Source: Gnetum montanum (Eukaryota; Streptophyta; Gnetopsida; Gnetales; Gnetaceae). Taken from it: a DNA stretch of 64,000 nucleotides. Every line of letters begins with the position of its first letter. Position 1 is the first letter of the stretch. This document shows positions 45,621-57,009 of the stretch, piece by piece. Both the position numbers and the translations under genes were made by a program. The notes under the pieces were generated by a model, which ran no database searches, had not been told where the DNA came from, and saw only the letters and a list, made by a program, of their open reading frames with translations. The stretch spans positions 366,302 through 430,301 of the forward strand of contig MNCI01022655.1 of the NCBI GenBank assembly GCA_015680685.1, given 5' to 3'.

Positions 45621-45779
45621 ATCTCCTTAGTTCACGTGCATGTCTCATTCACCTCTTTCTTTTCCTTGTATAGTTATGTTTGCATAACTTCTTGCATCTT
45701 GCATTAGTTATTTCATTTCTTTAGTTTATGTAGTCTCGTTCAGCCCTTTTGTGCATCAAAAAACACTCAAGTAAAAAAA

Positions 45780-46070
45780 AGAAACAACAAAAAAATGGCC
45801 CATTAGGGCCTAAAACTAGCAACTTGCTTCCTTTGCGCTATGGCCTGAAAAGGCCCTAAATAATTGCACGACCTGCCCATGGCCTAAAAATAGCAACATT
45901 TCTTGCATCATCATGGCCCAAAATGGCCTTAAACTAGAAATCTCATCACATGATCAAAAATTACCTTAAACTAGCAATGTCCCTTTTGCCATGGCCCTAA
46001 ACTAGCATGGGGCCCATAAGGGGCCTAATCACACCAATCAACCACAAGTTAGAATTCTAGCAACATTACA
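45780..46070 (+). repeat. Degenerate repeats with TAAACTAGCA motif, first block (H)
   Basis: Repeating units of about 45-60 bp of the form ATGGCCC..AAATGGCCxTAAACTAGCAA. Similar units occur at 51480-51530 and 55190-55500, that is on both sides of the antisense gene and after integrase. Confidence 0.6.
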
Positions 46071-46193
46071 CAAACTATAGCAAAGTGATATATGAATTAC
46101 CATTACATTTCCATTAAATCATAAATGAAACATACAGCTCAAGTGTAGATCAAATTTTTTTTTTCAAAAATGCAAAATTACCCAATAGTAGGG

Positions 46194-49100
46194 TTAAATA
46201 TTGGGCTACACAACCAACAGTGTTTGGTGGGGGTTGGGATTCCTCTTTCTTTTCCTTTGCTACTTCACTGGGGCTTGCACCATCATCTAGAGCTTGCTTT
46301 AAGCAAAATAAAATAATAAATTAGCTAACAAATAAGTGACATGCAAAAGTATCACAAAATAAATAAAAATAATTCAAACCAAACCAACCTGAGAGGGGCC
46401 TGCATCCATATCTAGAGGAATTCTATTGAGGCCCACCTCTAAGCATTGGGGATCTTCACCTTTGATAGTTGCATCCAATCTTCCTTGCCAAAGTCAATGC
46501 CCACAAGGGTGTTACCTTTTTTCATGGTTGTCCATGTGGGCAGCCTTGATGAAAATGTGGTAGAGGAAACCTCTCCCAAGGGCATAGCAATGTGTTTCTC
46601 AGGGTTCTCACTCACCACTACATTATTAGCAAATAATTCATAGGCCCATGTTGTCCCAATTTCATCAAGAAACATGTCGAAAAAACAATGCTCCATGGAC
46701 TCATTCTTGTACCTTTTAATGTAAACCTTTCATTCTTGTTTTTAGTGGTGTTTATTATTTTTTGAGTTTGATCCCATTGGTACACCTTAGTATTGTAGTC
46801 CTTCCAATCTTGGTTTTTCCTAGCTAGTAGGTCCATGTATAGCGGCTGCTCAATCACCTCTCAGGTGACCTCATTTTTACCATGAATAGTTGACCAGTAC
46901 TTGGCATAGTTAATCTCAGCTGTTTGCTAGGTATTGTCCCCTTGATCACAAGCCATTAGAAAATCATAGCGGGACTACAAGTCCTCTAATTTGGCATCTT
47001 GGCTTACTTCCCTATCCTAGAGCTTGTGCACCTACTTCCACATATGCTCGTTAGTGCGCTTACATCCCCATAATGCTCTCACACATGAGAGCACAAACTT
47101 GCTTGCCTCATCGTACACATGATGGGGTAATTACTCCACTTCAAAGGGAAACTTGAGGATGGAATCAACTATGGCCACCCTACTCAGGTCCCATCGAAGC
47201 TTGGAACCTATTAGCATACAATAGGGAAAACAACATTAGCCATAAACTAAGCATAAAATCAGTAAGGCAAAGTAGACAAACATAGACATACTAATCTCAA
47301 GATTTTTCTATTATATGTGGTCCACTATGTCTTCAACTAGGCCTTTCATGAACATGAACTTATTAGGCACTTCCTCCCATAGCTGCATGCAGAAAGTGGA
47401 GGTAGACATTGGACCATTGGCAAAAACATCTACAACTATGATACAACACATTTAGCAATTATCAAATAGCCAAAGATGCAAGAGCTAAAAAGAGCAACAA
47501 TAGATGGTGGTGCAAAGCGCCTATCCAATAGGCCCTCAGATGTGAGAGCAGGGGATCATCCATATACACACCATCAAAGAAATTATCAAACTCACCCCCA
47601 TCTAGTTGCAGCATTCCTCCTCTAATTACTATAGAACCTTTGTGGCCTATTACTCCTCTTCCTCCGATACTTGTCACTTAGTTTGAGGAGGGATGTCATC
47701 TGCTATAGGCTCTACTACTATTGTGGAAGCCCTCTTGCCTGCATCCAATGATTCACATAGGTTAGGATTAGCATGTACAATTATTAGTATAGTAATTCAA
47801 CATAACATAGTATAACAACATCTAATGACTTATACTCACCTACAATTGCTAAACACAAATCATGAAACATTAAGCGAATCTTCCTACTACTCTCCTCCAC
47901 CTCATGTATAGGCTCCTCCATGGGATGTGGATTTTTAATCTTTATCTTAGACAATCCCACTACCTTAGCAATGAGGTATGCCCCTCTAGCTGTGTTCCTA
48001 GTGTTAGCCAGTGGGGCCTCACTTGCACTATCACATGAGTGGTGAGATCATCCCAAGTGGCCTCTAGTCATTGTAGAAAATGACTTACCAATAACCTCTG
48101 GAGNAAAAAGTGTTGGATCCATGGCCTAGAGAGCTACTTGCAATCCTACACTACCCATCATCCATCCTCCCAAACCACCAGGAACTCTACAAACCTTCGC
48201 AAGCATCCTACAAAGAATGTGAAGTGCACATGTGACCTTGCTTGGAGGTTGTGGTGCAACCTAATGATTTTGGTGTGTAGGCCATTGGCAATGTAGGAAG
48301 CCTAGTTGTATCATGTTCCTTCCTCTAACACATCCTTCGTCACCAAGCCTACTCCACCTCAAGAATGTTTCCTTGAGAGAGCAACTCTAGGAATGCATGG
48401 GCATGAAAGAGTGGGTAGAGTTGGTGAACCATAGGCAATCTCACATCCTTGATGAATATGAATTTTGTAGGACTTAGGAGTGCCCATCCACTCCTCAATG
48501 TCCTCTCTATGGTCCATCTCTTTGTTAGGTTTCTCAACAACTAATAGGCCCTGAAAGGGGAGTTCGAAAAGGTCCACAAAGAAGTCATCTATGGGGTTAA
48601 AAACCACCCACATACCACAAGTCCATGTAATAAAATGATTGCTGATATCACTAAAAGAGTCAATGATTATGACCATTTCAGCCACCAAGATGCTCAGGCT
48701 AAGGGCCAAGAAAAAGTCTATTATCCCAGCCCATTGAATCTTGCTAGTCAACTCCGTTGGGACATCATGGTACAACCAACACTGCATAGCCTCAACATCA
48801 CCATAATTCATGATGAGGGTGGCCTCAATGTGGCCTATTGCAACCACTTTAACCTCTCTTAAAGTGATCATAGCTACAATAGGCAAAAGAAAAGTTAGCA
48901 TCATAAGAAAAGCAAGGTGGCAAATGCATAAATGAAAAAAAATGAACTACTTATGCATCATGAATAGTATGCAAGATGGAAATGGTGGGGTTGAGACTTC
49001 CTTCACACTAGGTACATCAGTCACCCATTTATTATCTAACTAGCCATAGGCCTAACACCTCTCATAGGCCTTAGGGTACTAATGAGGGTATTCTGCTAGG

Positions 49101-51045
49101 TCAAATCAATCTATCCAATCACTATTACACAAACATTATCAAAGGATGAGAGTTCCTGTAGGGTAGTGCAAGTCAAGTTCAAGGCTTCTTCCTCATTGTG
49201 AAGGCCAAGTACATCAAAAACAAGTTTGGAAATAGACATAAGTAGTTAGCATCCTCATATGAGTTATAATTGAAAGGATAGTGTAAAAAATCATAGAAGA
49301 ACTCACCCTTTGGTGTAATACACTATCCCAAGTGGGTTCTAAAATAGGGTAAGCATGTAGCGAGAAACAAACAAGGTGTTGCTCTTGCTATAGCACTAGA
49401 ACTCTGGCATCAACCAGATCCTAGATAAAGGCCTCATGCCCCTAGGGCCTTGGCCTAAACTCCCTACTCCATCACTACTAGTAGGCTCATTGAACATGAA
49501 TCTTACACTCCCCCAATTTACCCTAGGCAACAATGTCTCCATGATGACATTGGCCACTTCCATCGCCAAATGTGACCACATCCTCACACTGAAGTGTTGG
49601 AGCAAGAATTCTAGTAACTCATATGCTCTTGATCTGAACCACACTACTTAGTGACCCACATACATGTTTGGTATAAGTGCATTCAGTATGGATTTTCTCA
49701 TACAATAGAGGATACCCACTAGCTCCACCACAACGAGGATGGGCTTCAATAATACGCTATAGCCATAATACCAACAAAAGAGGAGCATTGGCATTGGATA
49801 TGCACAAAAAATGCATTGAAATTATGCTTAGCACATTAACTCCACAAAGAATAGACGTCAACACAACCATCTAGCTCAATGGGCCATAGCATTAACATCC
49901 CCATTTCACATTTGCACTTAACATTTTTTGTATTCAAAATTATATTTTCATACTTGGAAACTTTGGGTAGCGTAGCCAAAAGGTATAAAAAATTTTCTTG
50001 GAGTGTAGACTAATGTAGGTTTCAATAGATAAAAGTTTTCTAACTATTGGTTACACTCCTTGCAAAGTGCAACCCCTTTCGACATCAAACGTTTTTGAAG
50101 CGTAAGCCTCAAAAATTTCAAAAAAATTTCTTAACTACCGATTAACCTCCTCATAGAGTGTGATCCTTAAAAAATTCAAAAAAAAATTCTAAATTTTGGT
50201 TACACTCCTTACAAAGTGTAACCCTCAAAAACATCAAAAACATTTTCTTAATTGCTATTTATGCTCCTTGCAAAGAGTAACCCTTAAAAATTTCAAGAAA
50301 TTTCTAATTATTGATTATGCTCTTGGGAGCATAGCCTCCAATAGGAAAGTCTAGAAAATTTTTCTAACTCCTTAAAGCATAGCATTAGAGTAAAGAAATT
50401 AGACATAAAGATCCAAGCACAAAACAAGGGAAGTCATACATAACATGCACTAGGTGTGACATAACCATGATCCCTGCAATCGCCCTGCCCACTCCGTTAT
50501 GCTTTGATGCTTGATGCCACTTAATCCTCTCCATCATGCTCTATGTTCTCATGCCTTGCAACCTTCCCACACACCCCTACCTCCTATGATACCTCATCCA
50601 CATGTTACCCATTGGAAGTAGAGGTAAACCCTTGACCCTAGATTGGCCATTATTCCTCCTTCCTCATCCTAGGCTGCAGCCATCTCACTCATAGCCAAAA
50701 GAAAAAAACATTTTTTCCCTTCCCTACATCCAACATGGTATGCAAGAAACCCTTGTCCCTCACCACGTGCAAAAGACCTCACAATAATACAAATCCTCAC
50801 TACATGTGACCCAAAAATCAGAAACCCACAAAACCTATCTCACACACACATTTCCTTCTCTTAGCCATGGATGCCATGGTAGCCACAGAAATGGTGGCAG
50901 TCCTTGCCAAGGGTAGGCCATTCCTAAAATCCAAAATCCCACATGAACAATGTAAAAAGGAAAAAAATCACAAGGGTAGAGCATAGCATCATACCTAGTT
51001 GATGATGTCTCCCTTCACTCCTTTATGCACATCTTGGGGAGGCAT
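46194..51045 (-). pseudogene. Spliced antisense gene remnant with NIF/FCP1-like domain inside element H
   Basis: Minus-strand coding segments are joined by GT..AG introns. Supported pieces: 51045-50995 (ATG start, donor gtatga); about 49770-49307 (donor gtgagt); 48873-47840 (acceptor ttgtag, donor gtgagt); 47738-47596; 47435-47292; 47207-46388; 46296-46194 (TAA end). Clear introns are 101, 160, 84 and 91 bp. The 49770-49307 piece reads KPILVVVELVGILY, then YELLEFLLQHFSVRMWS and later SKSNTLFV and NPLGIVYY. These fit the layout of plant NIF/FCP1-type HAD phosphatases (DLNGLL; EFLxFCFxxFxVGxWSS; ESNTLLxDDS), with the catalytic Asp residues lost. The other exons, including a well-preserved 785-nt stretch from 48873, match nothing I know. 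Stops are mostly at Gln codons, and there are two frame slips. It may be a captured host gene or an antisense accessory ORF. Confidence 0.6.
49960..50370 (+). repeat. Tandem hairpin repeats within the antisense gene region
   Basis: Five to six units of about 58-80 bp, each with GGTTACACTCC..AAAGTGTAACC-type inverted arms (9-bp perfect stem at about 50198-50223) followed by an A-rich run. They lie in what would be an intron of the antisense gene. Confidence 0.65.
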
Positions 51046-51690
51046 CTTAACATGCGTTCTCCCTCATCCACATTGATGAGACCAGGGTGTTGGCATTCAC
51101 TGCAGTGCATCAGGGTTGTTGGCTATGCTATGGTTCTCTTTGTTTTCATCGCTACGCTCTGACTCTCCTTGCTCTAGCCTCGCTACGCTTAGTAACTTCT
51201 CGTTATTACTTTTGAAAATAATAGGTTGACCATGGTGAAAATGCCTATTTATACTCCCGAGGATGATTGCCATGTCACCTACTCAAGAAATTTCCTATGC
51301 GTAACATAGGATGAGCATAGCAATTAGAGTTAGGAAAATTTTCTACCTTTTCTACATTCCCAAACTTAGAAATGTTTTTGCATTTTTTTGGTTGCCTAGA
51401 AAATGCCTAGTGTAATCCCATGTTCCAAACCTTTCCTACCTTGCCTAAACCAATGTGTCTCACACAATCCATAGTTTGCTACAACCTTAAAATAGCAATC
51501 CTATGGCCTACCAAGGCCCAAAACTTGTTGCCACACTTGCTTACCTGATCCCATAGTCAAACATTTAGGCAAATTTTTTATAGCATTGCCTTTCTTATCT
51601 TATGCATTCTACTTTATTAAGACAAGTGTAGCTTGACAATCTTCTGGTTGTCTTATAGGATTCTTGCTAGGATTGCAACATGAGCACATA
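51046..51690 (+). other. Non-coding stretch between antisense gene and RT of element H
   Basis: About 640 bp with one TAAACTAGCA-like unit (51480-51530) and, near 51110-51190, several GCTACGCT/AGCGTAGC-type half palindromes like those of the LTR. No coding motif seen on either strand. Confidence 0.45.
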
Positions 51691-53340
51691 TGAGAATCTT
51701 CATTAATCCCTAGTCTTGACTGGACCTTATGGTGATTCCATGCAATACATTAACATTGAATGCTTAGAATTTAAGCCCATAACCTATGACACACATGTGG
51801 CATCCCTAGGGGCATCACTAGATTAGCTAAATCATCTATTTAGAGCTCTAGATCTAGAGGTAGGTAATGTAACCAAGGATCCCCTTTTCAAAGTCCCTAT
51901 AATAATGCGTAGAGGCAAGGTAAAGACACTAAAACGTAGTTCCTTGTTAGAGCCCCAACCCACATAAAGCATTACCAAAGTCCTTAATGATAACATCAAG
52001 GAATTTGCATGGTCCTATGAGGACATTCTAGGCCTAAACCCTTGCATAGTGCAATATAACATCATCCTTGATACTCATGTAAAACCAATAAAAAAAAGCT
52101 CATAAGCTTATACTTGAGGTGGTATTTGTGGTTCATGATGAAATCACCAAGCTTTACAAGGCTAGTTTCATTCAGGTAGTTAACTATGTAGACTAGGTTT
52201 TCAACATTGTGATTGTCCCTAAGAAAAATAAAAGTATATACATTTTCATAGACTTATGGGACCTAAATAAGGCAACCATAAAAGATAATTTCCCATTGCC
52301 TAGTATTGACCAACTCATTAATACTATGGTTGGTCATGCTTTTTGTCCTTTATGGACAAGTTCTTGGGGTACAACTAGATTCGAATCAACTTGGAGCACC
52401 AGCTTAGCACAACCTTTATGACCCCTTGGGGTACATTTTGCCACAGAATTATGTCTTTTAGACTAAGGAATACGAGAGCAACCTACCAATGTGCAATGAC
52501 ATATATCTTTATTGATTATTTACTAGACTTACTCAATGACTATGGCAACGACATAGTAGTTAAGTTCAAGGTGGCTAAAAACCACATAAATGACTTGGAC
52601 CATGTACTTAAACATTGCCTTAGACATGACCTTAGGCTAAATTGCAAGAAGTGTGTCTTCGGCATTAAGATTGATCACATGTTAGGCTTTGTAGAATCAG
52701 AGGCAGGCATATGCATAGACCCTGGTAAGGTTAAGGCTATCATCAACTTAGCACCATCGACAAACCTTAAGGAGCTACATGGGTTATAAGGAAAATTTCA
52801 ATTCATTCATATGTTTATCACAATGTTAACTGATAAGTTGCAGACAATGCAACATCTACTCAAGAAGGGATCCACTTTGAGTGGATAGCTCAATGCCAAG
52901 AAGCATTTGACAACCTCGAGAAGAAGCTAGCTCAACTTGCAATAGTCTACCCTCTGCAAAGAGAAAAGTCATTTTACATTTACCTTGCAACCTCAGATGC
53001 ATCCATCACTTCTTTTCTTTGCCAAAACTGAGACTATGGCTTAACGGTCCTTATTTACTACCTAAGCCATGTGCTAGTGGCCCATGAAGAAAAATACAAT
53101 GATGTGGAGAAGAACTGCCTCGCCCTAGTCTTCGCACTTAAGAAATGAAGGAATTATCTTTTTTGTAGTTAGGTTAACATCATCTACAAAAGAAACATAC
53201 TCCAAGCCATTACCACAAACACCTATGAAAGTAGTTGAATTGCACAATGGAAAGTAATAACCACAAAATTTGTCCTACACTACATAGCACAAGCATCCAC
53301 TAAAGGTTAAGCAATAGCCACACAACTAATGGCTTCCCCA
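51691..53340 (+). pseudogene. Reverse transcriptase and degenerate native RNase H of element H
   Basis: Pre-RT (EFAWSYEDILGLNP near 52000), then RT with VIVPKKNKSIYIFIDLWDLN (52205), DNFPLPSIDQLINTMVGHA, HQLSTTFMTPWGTF, RNTRATYQCAMTYIF, and YGNDIVVK where the YVDD active site should be (about 52540), so it is catalytically dead. The connection RLNCKKCVFGI...MLGFV is clear. Native RNase H (about 52970-53290) starts YIYLATSDASITSFL, lacking the first catalytic Asp, and ends with QAITTNTYESS. Stops and one frame change near 52370. Confidence 0.82.
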
Positions 53341-53399
53341 ATAGACAATCAAGTGACAATAGATTCAAAATTTACAAATGATCATGTTAATAGCATAAG

Positions 53400-53870
53400 T
53401 TGAGTGTCTACCAACTTTGAGAAATTTTTCCACTTCAATGGTGCTTCAACCTCACAAGGGGGTAGTGTCACTACTGTCATCACATTTCCCTATGGGGAGA
53501 TTCAACCCTTCGCATATCACTTTGCATTTCCTTACACCAACAATGTAGTGAAGCATGAAGGTCTCCTTTGAGGCATCTTAGCAGCCCATGATCTAAGAAT
53601 CCAAAACCTAGTAGTTCAAGGCAATTCACAGTTAGTTTTCAACCAAGTTATAAAAGTTTATGCTTACACAACACAACATGTACAACCTTACTGTGACTTG
53701 GCAAAGCACCTTCTCAAGCAATTCACAACTATAGATATCCAATATATTCCTTGTAACAAGAATACCATTGCTGACACATTAGCCACCTTAGCCTTAAGCA
53801 TAGCACCCAACATGTTTCATGCCTTATTTTCTTCAATAATGAACTACACAAAAGCTATTAATTAAACAAA
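53400..53870 (+). pseudogene. Archaeal-type RNase H of element H
   Basis: It follows the native RNase H and precedes integrase, the usual Tat position. FEKFFHFNGAST (Asp to Asn), NNVVKHEGLL (Glu to Lys), VVQGNSQLVFNQV (Asp to Asn) and NTIADTLATLAL (Asp kept) mark the fold, with three of four catalytic residues mutated. It serves as an in-window reference for the displaced domain of element A. Confidence 0.8.
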
Positions 53871-53939
53871 AAGCATTGCATCCATAGCCATGACAAGCAC
53901 AGCTCACACACAAGAGTGGTACAATAATATTAAGACATA

Positions 53940-55157
53940 CCTTTGACAAGGTGAGCCTCTACAACACCTAACCACTACCCAAAAGGATGCAGTGCAAAAA
54001 TGGTTGTGGTAGTATGTCCTTGTAGGTGATAGCACCTTGTGTTGCAGATCCTACGATGGAATACTACAAACCTATGTTAGCTTTAGCAAAGCATAAATGA
54101 TTGTTGATCAAGTCCACAAGGGATTGTGCAGAGGCCACATAGCACCTAGGGAAATGACAAAAAAATCAGATCCTTAGGCTACTATTGGCCTTACATGGAG
54201 CATGATTGCATTTCCAAGGTCAAGATGTGTGACATGTGCCAACAACATGGCAACTTAATGCACATGTCATCCACTGAACTACATATCATGTAGATCACAT
54301 TGTCATTCCAACATTAGGGGTTGGACATCATAGGACCTATCATGCCTAAGTCTTCTGTAGGACATAGCTTCATCATAACTGTAACTAAATACTTTACCAA
54401 GTTGGTTGAAGCCATTACCCTTAGGAAGATGACATTACAATAGGTTTGCAAATTTATCCTTGAGAACATAGTGACCCGATTCAGTCTACACACAACAATA
54501 GTCATGGATAACATGCCACAATTCAGTAGTGTAGAAACCAAAGCCTTCTACGAACACCTTGGCATCAAACATTCCTTTTTGTCACCATACTACCTATAGG
54601 AAAATGGCAAAGTAGAGGCTAAAAATAAAGTCATTGTCAACCTTTTGAAGAAGATGCTTAGCAGCAACAAATGATGATGGCATAAGCAATTGGTCTACAT
54701 GTTATGGGCCTACCACATGACATGTAGAATAGTAACTGGTAAGACACCATATAGCCTTGTGTATGGGTCTAAAGTAATGTTGCCTCTTAAATTATAGGTC
54801 CCATCACTTCATGTGATAATCTCAAGCTTCATTGATGATGTTTAGAATGATGAGTTAAGAACCATTATCCTCAACTCTATAGAGGAGGAGCGAATGCAGA
54901 CACTTGATCACATCGAGTGGTACCAGGAAAAGCAACAACAAAAACATCATCACAATTAGCATCAATGCCTGATCAAGAAAGGGGACCTAGTCCTCAAGGT
55001 CATTCATGAACTTGCAAACAAATTCTTAGCCAATTGGGAAGGGTCTTTCTTGGTCACAAAGGCCTATGACAATTGAGCATTCAAGCTTGTTGATCTAGAT
55101 GACAATGAGTTTTCCAACCTGATCAACCATTCGTACCTCAAGCCCTACTATGACTAA
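53940..55157 (+). pseudogene. Integrase of element H
   Basis: Zinc-binding part with VHKGLCRGHIAPREM (about 54110) and CDMCQQHG. Core with GLDIIGPIMPKS (Asp, 54325), VMDNMPQFS (Asp, 54503) and ENGKVEAKNK (Glu, 54600). Then KTPYSLVYGSKVMLPL, the C-terminal GDLVLKV and WEGSFLVTKAYD, ending HSYLKPYYD at TAA 55155. A few stops (for example 54440, 54596) and one frame slip near 54180. The catalytic triad is readable. Confidence 0.85.
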
Positions 55158-55189
55158 CACACAAAATTGACATAACAAGGTAAGAATAC

Positions 55190-55500
55190 ATTTGCTACAA
55201 TGTTAACTTGGCATAGAACATCTATTACAATGTTAAACTGGAATAGAATGTCCTTGGGCTATGACATTAAACTAGAACCCATAGCATGGTCTACTATGAC
55301 CTTAAATTGGCAATCCACTATCTGCCATGATGTTAAACTAGCACACAATAGTCTACTAGGATTATAAACTAGCACATCATGGTATACCAAGACCCTAAAC
55401 TAGGTTCACAGTCTACTAGAACCTTAAGCTAGCATACCATGTAGTCTACCAGGATCCTAAACTAGGTTCACAGTTTAGCACACATAGCTTAACATGTACA
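55190..55500 (+). repeat. Degenerate repeats with TAAACTAGCA motif, third block (H)
   Basis: Seven or eight units of about 40-50 bp of the form ctaccatgaccTTAAACTAGCAca directly after the integrase stop. Same motif as 45780-46070. Confidence 0.65.
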
Positions 55501-57009
55501 GTTCTGCAGACAAGTGAGCATGAATACTTTCAACCCTCCGTTGCCTACCCACACCTCTCAAGCAAGAAGGGGCAAGGCATTATAGTTCTAGAATAGAGTT
55601 CATGTCATCAAGAAAAAGACATTTGGAACATTTTCAGTGTCATCACCCTTAGCATTTTGTTGATCCTTTGGAGATGCCTTTAGGCATCTTGCTAAACTTT
55701 CGAAGTTACTGCCACCATCGCCAGTCATCTTGGCTGGAGCTCTTACTATCAACCTCACTTGCTGGAGTCCTAGCAGTATTGTGACCTAGCCATGGCACTA
55801 CCATCCTCTAGCCCTCATCCTTACCTAATCTAGGAAGAGCATCCAGTAGCTTAGATCCTTTCTAAGTTTCTAGGTTTTCAAGCTCCTGTCCTTGGTGAGG
55901 AGTCTCGAGCACTTGCATCACCAACACACTTAGCCACTTGGGTGCTTATTTTTGGTGTCGTTGTTAGAGCTTTTGTAGCTTGCTAGCACTAGTACTCACA
56001 CTAGCCTTCCTCCTTTGGACACTACATGCACCTGCAACTGACACAACACTCATGGCCCTTACAATGCCCTTGCAACTAGGAGTTCGCTCTCATCTCACAT
56101 GGTGTGGTTGTTTCTTGTTTTTTCTATGTTGTGTTTGCAGGATGAAGCCCTAGCGATGGTTGTTCAGAGATGCATTTCACTGCAGTGGCAAGTCACCACA
56201 CTACACTGATGTGCCTACTTTGACTCATCAAGCCACTCAAGCGTGCACATCCCTGTTACTTTTCCATAGCCTATTTGCATTTACCCCTTCTTTTACCTCA
56301 CATCTTCCAAACTTTCCTCCAAGTTTCTCCGATGCACATGATGCCCTTCTTTTAGTTAGCTACAGAACCCATGCCAAACGTAACATAAATCATTCCATGG
56401 GAAGCCTTTGTAGCCTGGTCAAAGCTCAAGTAGATGTAACACAACTCATCCTATTGAAGAAACACCTATCTTATAGATGCAAAATAGTTGCCTCTAAGCA
56501 AAGCTTTTTGGGCAGCATGTAGTCTACTTGATGACAAGCATCTTCTAGTTAACAAAAAATAAAAATAAAAATAAAAATAAAACAAAATGGGATAGAAAAA
56601 ATCCCCAAGAAAAAATAGCATAGCTATCATTTCGCAACCATTCCAACCCCACATCGACCATCTCACAAGTACTCTAACGAGAGGTTAAAATTTTAGGGGC
56701 AAGTTATCTTCATATGCTGACTCCCTCACAAGCACTCCAACGAGGGATCAAAATTTTGTGATAAGCCATCATGATGCCACATCTTGTAGTTTCATGCATA
56801 ATGGGCATCCCTCCCACCTATTATCCCTTGGTCCATATCCTTAACCTACTCCCTACCATACTTTATTCCCTTAGCACTCTCAAGCATGGTGAAGTGTTGT
56901 CTAATTAGGTACTGACCAACAATGTTGGTGTCATGTTTATCATGGTGTTTTGTATTCTTTATTAATTTCTCTTGGGCCACTCCTCTAAACATCAACAAAG
57001 AGGGGCCAA
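55501..57009 (+). other. 3' untranslated region of element H with polypurine tract
   Basis: About 1.5 kb. A 120-codon ORF at 56160-56522 has no recognisable motif, though it follows a splice-acceptor-like tgtttgcag at 56133-56141. A (AAAAT)n run lies at 56555-56580. The polypurine tract AAAGAGGGGCCAA (56997-57009) abuts the 3' LTR. Confidence 0.55.

Noticed and set aside
56160-56522. 120-codon ORF in the 3' untranslated region of H
   Set aside because: No homologous open frame elsewhere in the window, no motif, and His/Ser/Leu-rich composition typical of the surrounding DNA. Kept only as a note.
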